From Lachnospiraceae bacterium (GTDB lineage: Bacteria > Bacillota > Clostridia > Lachnospirales > Lachnospiraceae), in assembly GCA_910574805.1 (NCBI GenBank), contig CAJTCV010000018.1:1-64000 (forward strand): a DNA stretch of 64,000 nt, in the 5' to 3' direction. This document shows, piece after piece, positions 33,314 to 41,630 of the stretch; position 1 is the stretch's first letter; each line of letters starts with the position of its first letter. The notes beneath the pieces were generated by a model that was not told the origin of the DNA, did not search any database, and worked only from the letters and a program-made list of their open reading frames with translations. A program made the position numbers and the translations under genes.

Positions 33314-34094
33314 CCGCAGGATTCTGGCATGGGAGTGGTACAGAGAGAAGCATACCTTCAAACTTTTCATCCATCTGATCCTCAGGGCAAACTGGAGGGA
33401 CGGAAGATTTCAGGGTGTGGAGATTCCCCGCGGATCTCTTGCATCTTCCTACCAGAATCTGGCCGGCGAGACCGGTCTTTCCATTCAGAACGTAAGAACA
33501 GCAGTAAAGAACCTGAAAAAGACCGGAGAGCTAACAGTCATCCGACACACAAAATTCAGCGTATTTACAGTAAAAAACTATGATAAGTATCAGACACCCA
33601 ACACAGAAAGTAACATGGATTCAACAGGCGATCAACAGGCATCTAACATTCAACTAACAACAATAGAAGAAAAGAAAGAAGGAAAGAAGGAAAGAAGGGA
33701 AAGAGAGGGGCAGTTCGCCCCGCCCACACTTGAGGATGTGAACAGATATTGTCGGGAGAATGGACTGGTGGTGGATGCAGAACGTTTTTTTGATCATTAT
33801 TCGTCCCGGAACTGGATGTCGGGAAGGAACAGGATCAGCGACTGGAAGGAGAAGCTGCGCGACTGGGACAGGCAGGACAGGAAAAAGGACAGGGAGCTGC
33901 GGGCTACGGGGTTCAGTAATTTTGAGCAGCGTGAATATGACATGCATGAGCTGGAGCGGCAGCTGTTGCAGAGTCAGGAAGCGGTGCTGCAGGAGCCTGC
34001 TGCCCATAAGTTTCCCGTCACACAGGAGGAGGCGAAAGGAGGGGGCGGATATGGCGGCAGAGATCCGGGGAGTCCTGAAGTATCCGGGGAGTAA
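33291..34094 (+). CDS. Phage replisome organiser / DnaD-like replication protein
   Basis: The 267-aa protein begins with the winged-helix pattern of phage replisome organisers (GHIKIDRRILAWEWY...TFKLFIHLILRANW...IPRGSL). A low-complexity Glu/Lys linker (about 122-140) follows, then a DnaD-like C-terminal domain (VNRYCRENGLVVDAERFFDH...NWKSG-like RNWMSGRNRISDWKEKLRDW). It probably recruits the host helicase to the phage origin. Confidence 0.8.
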   Translation: MSGHIKIDRRILAWEWYREKHTFKLFIHLILRANWRDGRFQGVEIPRGSLASSYQNLAGETGLSIQNVRTAVKNLKKTGELTVIRHTKFSVFTVKNYDKYQTPNTESNMDSTGDQQASNIQLTTIEEKKEGKKERREREGQFAPPTLEDVNRYCRENGLVVDAERFFDHYSSRNWMSGRNRISDWKEKLRDWDRQDRKKDRELRATGFSNFEQREYDMHELERQLLQSQEAVLQEPAAHKFPVTQEEAKGGGGYGGRDPGSPEVSGE

Positions 34095-34950
34095 GTGGAA
34101 AATTGCCCGGAGGCTTGTGGAGCTGATCCCGGAGCACCGCAGTTATCTGGAACCGTATGCCGGGAGCCTTGCGGTCCTTTTCTGCAAGCGCCCGTCCGCG
34201 ATCGAGACGGTTAATGATCTGGATTCGGATGTGACGAATCTTTTCTGGTGCATTCAGAAGGATTCGCAGCGCCTGGCGCGTCTGGTTATGACAACGCCGT
34301 ATGCGAGAGAGGTGTACGATCAGCAGTTTGAGGGGACGGATCAGTCACGGTATGCCAGCAGATTCCAGCGGGCAGCAGGCTTTCTTGTCCGCTGCTGGCA
34401 GGGGTACGGATACCGGACGGATGGTTATAAACCTGGCTGGAAAAATGATATACAGGGACGGGAACGGGCCTATGCGCTGTGGGACTGGTATCATCTGCCG
34501 GGATGGATTGTGGAGGTGGTGGAACGCCTTCGGGTGGTACAGATCGAGAACAGGCCGGCTCCGGAAGTAATCCGGCGCTTCTGGAGTGATAACATTTTCA
34601 TGTATCTGGATCCGCCCTATGTCCTGGGCACCCGAAAAGGGCGTCGGAAACAGTACAGGTATGAAATGTCAGATGCCGATCATGAGGAACTGCTGAAACT
34701 GATCCTGAAGAGCCCGGCAAAGATCATGATCTCCGGATATGAATCGGAGATGTACAACGATTATCTGCGCGGGTGGGAAAAGAGACAGTTTCAAAGCTGT
34801 GCGGAGGGTGGGGCTGTCAGAACAGAGACGGTCTGGATGAACTATCGTCAGGATTACCAGATGAACATCTTCGACTATGAAAATGGTCTGCATGGTACGG
34901 ATAACGCAAATTATGCGAATAATAAAACGGAGGGACTATCTGAACAATGA
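34051..34950 (+). CDS. D12-class N6-adenine DNA methyltransferase
   Basis: The 299-aa Dam-type enzyme has the SAM motif LKYPGSKWKIARRL at the start and the catalytic DPPY in FMYLDPPYVLG. The ATG at 34051 follows AAAGGAGG. It overlaps the previous gene by 44 bp. It may protect phage DNA from host restriction. Confidence 0.9.
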   Translation: MAAEIRGVLKYPGSKWKIARRLVELIPEHRSYLEPYAGSLAVLFCKRPSAIETVNDLDSDVTNLFWCIQKDSQRLARLVMTTPYAREVYDQQFEGTDQSRYASRFQRAAGFLVRCWQGYGYRTDGYKPGWKNDIQGRERAYALWDWYHLPGWIVEVVERLRVVQIENRPAPEVIRRFWSDNIFMYLDPPYVLGTRKGRRKQYRYEMSDADHEELLKLILKSPAKIMISGYESEMYNDYLRGWEKRQFQSCAEGGAVRTETVWMNYRQDYQMNIFDYENGLHGTDNANYANNKTEGLSEQ

Positions 34951-35201
34951 ACGAAGGAGATTACAGCCAGGGAAAGGTCCCCATATATCCGGAAAACATT
35001 GAGAAATGCAGAGAAAATCTGCTGGTCGGGCAGCAGGTGAAGCTCCGGATAAAAGAGTGGGATCTGGATTTCAGGCATCGGGAAATGTGCCTGCAGTGCA
35101 CCGTTGAAGAAAATCACAGGTGGCTGTTCGTGGCCAGGGACAGGAGAGGAAAACGGTACACAATGACGTACGTGGATCTGATCATGCAGGGAGGGGCGTA
35201 A
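34947..35201 (+). CDS. Prophage protein of unknown function (84 aa)
   Basis: It starts within the methylase stop (ATGA) and ends just before the next ATG. The C-terminal half is beta-rich (LFVARDRRGKRYTMTYVDLI). It probably belongs to the same operon of DNA-modifying genes. Confidence 0.55.
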   Translation: MNEGDYSQGKVPIYPENIEKCRENLLVGQQVKLRIKEWDLDFRHREMCLQCTVEENHRWLFVARDRRGKRYTMTYVDLIMQGGA

Positions 35202-35864
35202 ATGGACAGAAAAAAGGACATTGTAAAAATTCTGCGAAGCCTCTCCGGGAAATATTCGGCATATGAGGTGTTTTCCGACTGGGTCCGCTGCGGGGCTCTG
35301 GCCATAAGCAATACCTGTCAGATCTTTCACGATCAGATCTGGCAGAGCCGGGAAGAGGAATACATAAACACCATGAAGAAATACGCACCGGAAGAGCAGC
35401 ACAGACTGGTGGAGATGATGGGGCTGCTGGTGGAGACGCTGGAACATGAGATACAGGATGCCCTGGGGCAGATCTATATGGATGCCGGAATGGGCAGCAG
35501 AACGGCAGGACAGTTCTTCACCCCATGGAGCATGTCTGTCATGTGTGCGGAAATGACCTGTCCACAGCCGGGACCGGATGGATATTACAGTGTGTATGAA
35601 CCTTCCTGTGGGGCCGGCGGTATGATCATCGCACTGGCATCCGTAATGCAGAGAAGGGGCATCGATTATCAGAGATGTATGAAAGTGATCGCACAGGATC
35701 TGGACTGGAAAAGCGTGTACATGTGTTACCTGCAGCTGAGCCTGCTGGGAATCCGGGCGGTTGTGGTGCAGGGCGACACGCTGCAGGAGCCATTTATGCA
35801 TGGATATCCCAGGCACCGCAGCCTGTATACACCGGGAGAAAGGGGGCTGCTGAAATGTTTCTGA
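35202..35864 (+). CDS. N-6 DNA methylase-like protein (short form)
   Basis: The 220-aa protein has the type I methylase SAM motif YEPSCGAGGMIIAL and QDLDWKSVYMCYLQL. It ends after VVVQGDTLQEP without the catalytic NPPF/Y motif. Short forms like this are frequent in phages of Firmicutes. Activity is therefore doubtful. Confidence 0.75.
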   Translation: MDRKKDIVKILRSLSGKYSAYEVFSDWVRCGALAISNTCQIFHDQIWQSREEEYINTMKKYAPEEQHRLVEMMGLLVETLEHEIQDALGQIYMDAGMGSRTAGQFFTPWSMSVMCAEMTCPQPGPDGYYSVYEPSCGAGGMIIALASVMQRRGIDYQRCMKVIAQDLDWKSVYMCYLQLSLLGIRAVVVQGDTLQEPFMHGYPRHRSLYTPGERGLLKCF

Positions 35865-36157
35865 TAAACAAAGATAAGAGCGCGATTGTAAATATGGATC
35901 AGGTTACAAGTATCTATACAGGCGCTGATGGATGCACGTTGAAAGCGGACTTTGGAAACGGAAAAGGGTGCCAGATTGGCCGCTATAAGTCGGAGAAGGA
36001 ATGCCGGACAGCGATACAGATCATATCTGAAAGCATCGGTAAGGCAGAACTGTGCTTCTCACCGCAGGATGATGCCATAAGCGCAAAGCTGAATCTGACC
36101 GAAGGAAAAAAGTATCACATAACCGGAAAGAAAACAAAAGGACACGGAGGATCATAA
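35855..36157 (+). CDS. Prophage protein of unknown function (100 aa)
   Basis: MFLINKDKSAIVNMDQVTSI... overlaps the previous stop and follows AAAGGGGG. It looks like a small PH-like or beta-sandwich protein. No family recognised with confidence. Confidence 0.55.
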   Translation: MFLINKDKSAIVNMDQVTSIYTGADGCTLKADFGNGKGCQIGRYKSEKECRTAIQIISESIGKAELCFSPQDDAISAKLNLTEGKKYHITGKKTKGHGGS

Positions 36158-36158
36158 G

Positions 36159-36449
36159 GTGGAGATGAAAAACATTGCAGAGAAAGAAAACAGGATAGTA
36201 GAGAGTCTGTGCCAGGTGGATTTCTCAGAACTGGAAGTTCCGCTGGTAACAGTCTATGAACAGTCCCTGGACTTTCCGGATGCTTTCGTAGCGCTGGTAT
36301 GGGACGGAAAAGGACCGAAGCCAACGAACATTATGATAAAAAGGTCTTCTGTCAGAGAGATCAGAGAAGATATTGCGGCAGCAGGTTTTGCAACCGTATT
36401 TCCCAGGGCCGAAGATGACGATCCGCATATCGTGGAAACATGGATGTAA
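36159..36449 (+). CDS. Prophage protein of unknown function (96 aa)
   Basis: GTG start at 36159 with GGAGG 8 bp upstream; an ATG at 36165 is a weaker alternative. The product is mixed alpha/beta with an acidic tail. Confidence 0.55.
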   Translation: MEMKNIAEKENRIVESLCQVDFSELEVPLVTVYEQSLDFPDAFVALVWDGKGPKPTNIMIKRSSVREIREDIAAAGFATVFPRAEDDDPHIVETWM

Positions 36450-36491
36450 GATTCGGGAAACAGAGATCGAAAAGGATCAGCGGAGGCGGTT

Positions 36492-36926
36492 ATGACAATA
36501 AGGGAAGTGTTAAATGCTGACTGGACAGTTGATCGGGTAGATATCACTGTCAGAGACAGAGAAACAACAAAATACATCATGCGTTACTGTATTGGACGTG
36601 ATGTTATGCCGGGTAAATATGATAAATTTGTATATGAGGCGGAAGCAGGAACCGTTTACAGCGATTGTAAAAAGAGAATTTTATTCATAAACCGTATTAT
36701 TCAGTTTCGGCAACTGGAAGAGAAACCCAGAGGAAGGGAATCGAATGTCGGGGTTCTTGAAAGAGAGGTGCCTGTGGAGCTCCTTGATCTGCAGATAGAT
36801 CATATGTTCCCTTATCATTGTGGATGGTCAGATGGAATGCACGGTTACTGTTTTACATGTTACGTGAAATCCTGGAGTGGAATCAAAGGGGAAAATAAAC
36901 AGATTGAGTTGGAGGAACCTGAATGA
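36492..36926 (+). CDS. Prophage protein of unknown function (144 aa)
   Basis: Starts MTIREVLNADWTVDRVDITV after GGAGGCGG. It has three cysteines and a His-rich stretch near the C-terminus (HMFPYHCGWSDGMHGYC). No family recognised. Confidence 0.55.
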   Translation: MTIREVLNADWTVDRVDITVRDRETTKYIMRYCIGRDVMPGKYDKFVYEAEAGTVYSDCKKRILFINRIIQFRQLEEKPRGRESNVGVLEREVPVELLDLQIDHMFPYHCGWSDGMHGYCFTCYVKSWSGIKGENKQIELEEPE

Positions 36927-36929
36927 GTT

Positions 36930-37460
36930 ATGTACTGCAGAGAGTGTGTATGCAGAAACTGCCTGTACTGGTGGAGTGGCCAGTGCCCTTATGGTCGTTG
37001 CTTCGATGATGAAAGAGCCAGGACGGATCCATACGATAAAGCCCATCCGGAAGAGTCCCCCAGAACGTGCTGGAGCGCTTGGAATCAACCCGGAGAACAG
37101 GCGCACTGGTGCCGGGGAGGTATTCTTTATCCCGTACGTTACTGTGAACATTTCGTCAGATACGAAGGTTCTGTGATAGAGGAATGCACAGGCTGCAATA
37201 TTCAGGTCTTTCAGGATGGTTATATCAGTTGTTCTCTGAAAGAGACAATGGGATGCGAAGCGTGTATCGGTCAGAGTGAAGGCAGAAACGTGGAAAATGT
37301 GTATGACTGCCAGTACATGACAGATACCGGATGCGGGAAGCTGATAGAGGCGAAAAACCGGATACTGGATGCGATTGCGGCAGGAGAAGAGACGGAGATC
37401 TGCAGGGAGCAGTGCTGCAGAGGGTGTACGAAACTCTGCGGGTATCGATGCGGTCAGTGA
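36930..37460 (+). CDS. Cysteine-rich prophage protein (176 aa)
   Basis: More than 20 cysteines, many as CxxC pairs (CRECVCRNC, CTGC, CEAC, CREQCCRGC). It is probably a multi-zinc-ribbon protein acting on nucleic acids or as an adaptor. Unknown family. Confidence 0.6.
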   Translation: MYCRECVCRNCLYWWSGQCPYGRCFDDERARTDPYDKAHPEESPRTCWSAWNQPGEQAHWCRGGILYPVRYCEHFVRYEGSVIEECTGCNIQVFQDGYISCSLKETMGCEACIGQSEGRNVENVYDCQYMTDTGCGKLIEAKNRILDAIAAGEETEICREQCCRGCTKLCGYRCGQ

Positions 37461-37491
37461 GATTGAGGTGAAAGACATGATAAACGGGAAT

Positions 37492-37749
37492 TCAATATAT
37501 CGGATTTTTTGGTATGGCCCAGATCCTGTCATGCGGAAAATAAGTAAGAGTCAGTGGCTTAAGATATTCGCGATCTACGATCTGGCAACTGAATTCGACA
37601 ATACCGGAATGGCAGGATTTTACATAAGATGAATGAACTTTAAAAGAAGATCCATCTATACGGATGTATAAAGGCTTCATGTGTCCTTCGGAATCAAAGG
37701 AAGCAATAACGGATGTAATTGTTAAATGGCTGTATTGAGATTGGTCCAT
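37492..37749 (-). CDS. Minus-strand small protein of a mobile-element family (85 aa)
   Basis: Read on the minus strand, MDQSQYSHLTITSVIASFDS... contains KPLYIRIDG, VHSSYVKSC and KPLTLTY, a pattern I recall from short proteins in Firmicutes mobile elements. GGAAGGAG is 7 bp upstream. The opposing 51-aa frame at 37477-37632 is probably its shadow. It is the only minus-strand gene among the early genes. Confidence 0.5.
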   Translation of the reverse strand: MDQSQYSHLTITSVIASFDSEGHMKPLYIRIDGSSFKVHSSYVKSCHSGIVEFSCQIVDREYLKPLTLTYFPHDRIWAIPKNPIY

Positions 37750-37865
37750 GGTTTTGCTCCTTCCGGGAAGAATAATCATATTGTACAAACATATGTTCTG
37801 GAAGTAAAGAGGGAAATAAAGGGAAGTATAACGATCCGGCAGCAGGTGAAAGAAGAGGTGATATT

Positions 37866-38147
37866 ATGATCTGTGTATGTAACAAATGTGGAGCAGAAAT
37901 TCAAATGAACATTCAGGAAACTGTTCTTGAAGACGAAAAAGAAAATATGGTCACAGAACAGTATTTTGTATGTTTGAGATGTGGTGCGCGTTACACCATA
38001 TGCATCTATGATAATTATATGCGCAAAAGAATAGCCATGAGAAAACGGTTATCCAAAAGCAGGTATAACAGAAAAAGAGACAGGCAGCTGAAAGAAGAGA
38101 TGGAAATCCACTTTAAAGAGTTAAAAATAAAATATGGAAGGGAGTGA
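37866..38147 (+). CDS. Zinc-ribbon protein with basic tail
   Basis: The 93-aa product has CNKCG and CLRCG pairs about 30 residues apart and a very basic C-terminal half (RKRIAMRKRLSKSRYNRKRD). This suggests nucleic-acid binding. AAGAGGTG precedes the ATG. Confidence 0.65.
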   Translation: MICVCNKCGAEIQMNIQETVLEDEKENMVTEQYFVCLRCGARYTICIYDNYMRKRIAMRKRLSKSRYNRKRDRQLKEEMEIHFKELKIKYGRE

Positions 38148-38195
38148 TCACTGGGAATATCGGGAAATTACGGGATAAAAAGGAGGCGGTATGGT

Positions 38196-38633
38196 TTGGA
38201 AAAAGAGGTTTTAAAACAGTTGCCTTATATCAGGAAAGAGATCACAGATATAGAGAAAGAGATCTCTTCCATACAGAAAAAGATTTTAAGATTAAAACGG
38301 GATGAAGTATGTGATACGGTCACCGGATCGAGAGAGGATCTGACGATCGGTCCGATCAAGATCAGGGGGCATCCGGGAAAAGAGTATGGAAAACGGATGG
38401 CTGAATTACAGAAGAAAAAAGCACTTATGGAGAAAAAGCGTACAGAACTTCTGCGGATGGAAAGAGAGGCAGAGGAATATATCCAGTCCATTTCTGACAT
38501 AGGTCTGCACCAGATTTTGAGGTACAGGTACATATACAATCTGAGCTGGCAGCAGGTGGCCAACCGAATGGGCTGGAGATACACTGCTGATTCCTGCCGC
38601 AAGAGAGCAGAGAGATTCTTCATGAGTGATTAA
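38196..38633 (+). CDS. ArpU/DUF1492-like late transcription regulator
   Basis: The 145-aa protein has an N-terminal coiled coil and a C-terminal sigma-region-4-like HTH (LSWQQVANRMGWRYTADSCRKRAERF). Such proteins sit just before the packaging genes of many Firmicutes phages and are thought to turn on late transcription. TTG start with AGGAGG 8 bp upstream. Confidence 0.75.
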   Translation: MEKEVLKQLPYIRKEITDIEKEISSIQKKILRLKRDEVCDTVTGSREDLTIGPIKIRGHPGKEYGKRMAELQKKKALMEKKRTELLRMEREAEEYIQSISDIGLHQILRYRYIYNLSWQQVANRMGWRYTADSCRKRAERFFMSD

Positions 38634-38697
38634 ACCGGGCAATAATTTGTCCGGTAAAAAAATATCTTTGAAACGAACGGATATTCGAAAAAAGGAA

Positions 38698-38728
38698 CGG
38701 CAGAAAATGTCGGTAACATTTTCTGCCG
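38698..38728. repeat. Perfect inverted repeat before tyrosine recombinase B
   Basis: CGGCAGAAAATGT and ACATTTTCTGCCG (13-bp arms, 5-nt spacer) lie between the late regulator and recombinase B, with no T run. It could be an operator or recombinase site. A weaker ACCGG/CCGGT hairpin followed by A-rich sequence precedes it at 38634-38655. Confidence 0.6.
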
Positions 38729-38801
38729 AATGAAAGTGCTGTGCACCTGTCTGATAACGGTATTATAGCATTTTCTCCAAAAACTTACAAGGAGGAAAGA
38801 G

Positions 38802-39818
38802 ATGACACAGAAAGAGATATTCAAAAACAGGATTCTGACAGGCATGAAATATCACCTGGGAAAAAATGAGATTGCCATGTTGGAAACGGCACTGAGCGAA
38901 GCGCTGTATCAGGTGGAGATTGTGGAATCGAAAACACTTCCGGCAACCGTCGACATGACAAACGAGTATATACTGGATCTGTATGAACTGAAACGGAGTC
39001 TGGTGCTCAAGCCTTCAACAATGAAAGTTTATATGGATACTGCAAGGGAATTCGTCCGCTATATCAATAAACCGCTGGTACTGATCGACAGAGAAGACAT
39101 AGAATTTTATCTCAGAGTAAAAGTGAGAGAAGGAAATACAGGGACATCCATGAACAACAAGAGAAGAAAACTGAATTCGCTGTTTTCGTGGATGAAGAAA
39201 AACCGGTTTATCAGGGAGAATCCGGTAGAAAATGTGGAATGCTTTAAAGAAGTGCTGAAGCCGGTAGACCATATGACCGCAGATGAGGTAGAGCAGTTGA
39301 AAGAAGGCTGCAGAGATAAACGTGACCGGGCACTGCTGGAATGGCTGCGGAGCACGGCAGCGAGGAAAGGGGAGATTCCCTATATAAATATCAATCAGAT
39401 TAACTGGAGCACTGGAGAAGTGGTCATATATGGGGAGAAAACGGAAACGTACAGGACTGTATATCTGGATGGCGTGGCGCTGAAATACCTGCGGGAATAT
39501 ATCACAGAAGAGCGGGGAATTACAATCAGGAGCAGCGAGCCGTTGTTCACGCGCTCCGTGGGAAATAAAAAAGCGGTCTTGACCAGGGCGGGAATCTATG
39601 CAGAGGTGAAAAGGATTGCCGGCAGATCTGGTCTTGACCGACGGGTATATCCACATCTGTTCCGGAAGACCACTGCAACCAATATTGTGCGGCGTGGCGG
39701 ATCCACAGATGATGCAGGGCTGTATATTGGCCACAAGCCGCAGGGCGTGACTGCGCGACATTACATATCAAATGAAAGTGTATCCAGAATTTTTCGGGAA
39801 TATGTAGAAGCAATATAA
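38802..39818 (+). CDS. Tyrosine recombinase B
   Basis: The 338-aa protein has a SAM-like N-terminal domain (about 60-150). The catalytic residues are Arg in AARKGEI, His-x-x-Arg in HLFRKTTAT, His in YIGHKP and Tyr in TARHYISN. It stands alone between a late regulator and a terminator. Since integration is presumably by the serine enzyme, this one may drive inversion or resolution. Confidence 0.85.
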   Translation: MTQKEIFKNRILTGMKYHLGKNEIAMLETALSEALYQVEIVESKTLPATVDMTNEYILDLYELKRSLVLKPSTMKVYMDTAREFVRYINKPLVLIDREDIEFYLRVKVREGNTGTSMNNKRRKLNSLFSWMKKNRFIRENPVENVECFKEVLKPVDHMTADEVEQLKEGCRDKRDRALLEWLRSTAARKGEIPYININQINWSTGEVVIYGEKTETYRTVYLDGVALKYLREYITEERGITIRSSEPLFTRSVGNKKAVLTRAGIYAEVKRIAGRSGLDRRVYPHLFRKTTATNIVRRGGSTDDAGLYIGHKPQGVTARHYISNESVSRIFREYVEAI

Positions 39819-39825
39819 AAGAAGA

Positions 39826-39857
39826 AAGAGAGCGGTGGCAAGTCCCGCTCTCTTTTT
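39826..39857 (+). terminator. Terminator after tyrosine recombinase B
   Basis: AGAGAGCGG and CCCGCTCTC arms (one G-C bulge) are followed by TTTTTCT. Confidence 0.75.
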
Positions 39858-40022
39858 CTAACTCTCGATTCCCTGTTTGATGCGATTTTTGATCTTTTCG
39901 ATCTTTTTGATGGCCTCTGCCTTCTTATCCTCGTTCAGAAGTTCTTCGACCTCTTCCCAGTCTTCCAACTGACTTCTTAAGTTGTCTTTCCACTGATTAT
40001 CCGTCATTCCCATATGTTCCAT
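39858..40022 (-). CDS. Small helical prophage protein (54 aa)
   Basis: Starts MEHMGMTDNQWKDNLRSQLE at 40022 behind GAGAGG. It is acidic and helical, of a type frequent in Lachnospiraceae genomes, with no known role. Confidence 0.6.
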   Translation of the reverse strand: MEHMGMTDNQWKDNLRSQLEDWEEVEELLNEDKKAEAIKKIEKIKNRIKQGIES

Positions 40023-40041
40023 GCGTACCTCTCTTTCTGTT

Positions 40042-40072
40042 ATTATCAGATATACTTGCCTTATCTGATAAT
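40042..40072. promoter_or_regulatory. Palindromic operator upstream of the 54-aa gene
   Basis: ATTATCAGATA and TATCTGATAAT form 11-bp arms around a 9-nt spacer. A related half-site (TTTGATAATAC) lies before the XRE gene at 40143-40361, which may bind both. Confidence 0.6.
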
Positions 40073-40142
40073 ACAATTATACACTATTTTTTATATAATG
40101 TAAACTTAAAAATGTATAAAAGTAGATAAAATACACGATTTT

Positions 40143-40361
40143 TTATATAATTGGTTCGCCGGTCTCTTTGTCGACAAAGGATATTTTCAGTTCGGCACCA
40201 AGAGCCTCCGCTATCTTTTCCAGCTCGGATACTTTAAAGGTGTCCCGTTTATATTTATTATTCATGTTTTGCGGTGTCTGACCGGTTCTGCGTGCAAGTT
40301 CTGCGTCAGATATATTGCCGCGTTTCACACAGCACAGCCGGATATACTCTCTGACATTCAT
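40143..40361 (-). CDS. XRE-family HTH regulator
   Basis: The 72-aa protein MNVREYIRLCCVKRGNISDA... has an HTH (ISDAELARRTGQTPQNMNNKYKR) and ends FVDKETGEPII. GGAGGTG precedes the ATG. With the 54-aa gene it forms a small minus-strand unit just before the late operon. Confidence 0.75.
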   Translation of the reverse strand: MNVREYIRLCCVKRGNISDAELARRTGQTPQNMNNKYKRDTFKVSELEKIAEALGAELKISFVDKETGEPII

Positions 40362-40456
40362 CCATACACCTCCATCGTTTATTTGATAATACACTTTTTT
40401 TTATAATACGTCAACAAAAGGAGATAAAATAAAAATATTTTTAAAAGAAATTTCAG

Positions 40457-40490
40457 TTTGTCCGTTTTGTCCGTTTTTGTGTGTTAGAAT
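40457..40490 (+). promoter_or_regulatory. Possible late promoter with tandem TTTGTCCG repeats
   Basis: TTTGTCCG occurs twice at 9-bp period (40457 and 40466), 12 bp before a TAGAAT -10 element. No good -35 box is present, so an activator such as the ArpU-like protein may bind the repeats. Confidence 0.4.
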
Positions 40491-40513
40491 ATTATCATGC
40501 CGAATCAGGCGAA

Positions 40514-40545
40514 AGGAGACGACATCCGAAAGGGTGCCGTCTCTT
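40514..40545 (+). terminator. Hairpin before the HNH gene
   Basis: GAGACGACATCC and GGGTGCCGTCTC (one mismatch) are followed by TTTT. It stands 38 bp before a 16-bp GC-rich palindrome. Confidence 0.5.
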
Positions 40546-40582
40546 TTGCGTGCGGAAGAAGTGAAGGGGCAGCAGGCGTCAT

Positions 40583-40598
40583 TTTGCGCCGGCGCAAA
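40583..40598. promoter_or_regulatory. Palindrome TTTGCGCCGGCGCAAA, copy 1
   Basis: A perfect 16-bp palindrome just before the HNH/terminase operon. The same sequence recurs at 58711-58728 before the lysin gene, each time after a terminator-like hairpin. Confidence 0.55.
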
Positions 40599-40617
40599 GG
40601 AACAGAGGTGAGCAACA

Positions 40618-41049
40618 ATGCCGATCTATAAACGATGCAGCAGGTGCGGAAAGCGCATGCAGGCCGGAACAACCTGTGACTGTGTAAAGGCCCGGCACAG
40701 AGAATATGACCGCCTGACCCGTGACAGAAGATCAAAAGCATTTTATACGAGTAATGAGTGGGAGCGTGTGCGTCGGAAGGTGTTGCAGATGGATGATGGG
40801 CTTGATGTATACCTGTACATGACACAGGGGAAGGTCGTGTTGGCCGATACAGTACACCATATTATTCCGCTTCGGGAAGACTGGTCAATGAGATGCTCTG
40901 TTGAAAATCTGATGAGTCTTAATCGTGATACACACAGCATGATTGAGATGCTTTACGAAAAAGACAGGGAGGGAACCGTGAAGAAGCTAAAGGAAATGCT
41001 TCGATTATATCGAGAGGAACAGGGGCAGGGGGGATCTGAAAAGTTTTGA
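40618..41049 (+). CDS. HNH endonuclease (packaging-associated)
   Basis: The 143-aa protein has a zinc-binding N-terminus (CSRCGKRM...CDC) and the HNH core (VVLADTVHHIIPL...NLMSLNRDTHSMI). HNH proteins next to the terminase are needed for DNA packaging in many cos-type siphoviruses. Confidence 0.88.
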   Translation: MPIYKRCSRCGKRMQAGTTCDCVKARHREYDRLTRDRRSKAFYTSNEWERVRRKVLQMDDGLDVYLYMTQGKVVLADTVHHIIPLREDWSMRCSVENLMSLNRDTHSMIEMLYEKDREGTVKKLKEMLRLYREEQGQGGSEKF

Positions 41050-41127
41050 GATAACTGGATAGACCGCAGCCCCAGGATTATGCACACAAAACGCCGAATA
41101 TAATTTTTTGCGGAAAACAGAAGGGCG

Positions 41128-41622
41128 GTGAGGGTGTCTGTGGGGAGGAACAGAAAACCGGTGGACATGCAGAAAGGGCATGTGGCAAAAAGTGACAGAG
41201 AACAGAAACGGCAGGAAGAAGAATATGTAACCACAGGAAAAAATCAGCTGAAAAGAGCTCCGATCTGGCTGATCGACGATATCGCCAGAAAAGAGTGGAG
41301 CAGGCTTGTAAAAGAACTGGACGGGATCGACATCATCGGGAATCTGGATAAAAATAACCTTGGGGCATACTGCAACGCTTTTTCCAGATACCTTCAGGTT
41401 TCGAAAGAATTATCCGGAAGCACATTGACGGTAAAAAAAGAGACAAAATACGGAACCCAGATTGTGCCAAATCCTCTGATCGGGATCCAGAAAATTTATG
41501 CGGAAGAGATGAGAAAGTTCGCTGCTCTCTGTGGACTGACAATTGATTCCAGACTGAAGGCTGCTGTTACAAAGATATCAAAAAAAGAGGATGAGATCAG
41601 TGAAAAATTTGGAAAGATCTGA
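41128..41622 (+). CDS. Terminase small subunit (P27 family)
   Basis: The protein of about 164 aa recognises phage DNA for packaging. It shows the P27 pattern: a basic N-terminal stretch (GRNRKPVDMQKGH), the PIWLIDDIARKEWSRLVKEL core and a C-terminal part FAALCGLTIDSRLK. Several GTG codons (41128, 41134, 41140) could be the start; 41140 gives MGRNRKPV. Confidence 0.8.
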   Translation: MRVSVGRNRKPVDMQKGHVAKSDREQKRQEEEYVTTGKNQLKRAPIWLIDDIARKEWSRLVKELDGIDIIGNLDKNNLGAYCNAFSRYLQVSKELSGSTLTVKKETKYGTQIVPNPLIGIQKIYAEEMRKFAALCGLTIDSRLKAAVTKISKKEDEISEKFGKI

Positions 41623-41630
41623 CGGGGACT

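Noticed and set aside
37477-37632. Possible 51-aa plus-strand gene
   Set aside because: It opposes the more convincing minus-strand gene at 37492-37749; only a moderate ribosome site supports it.
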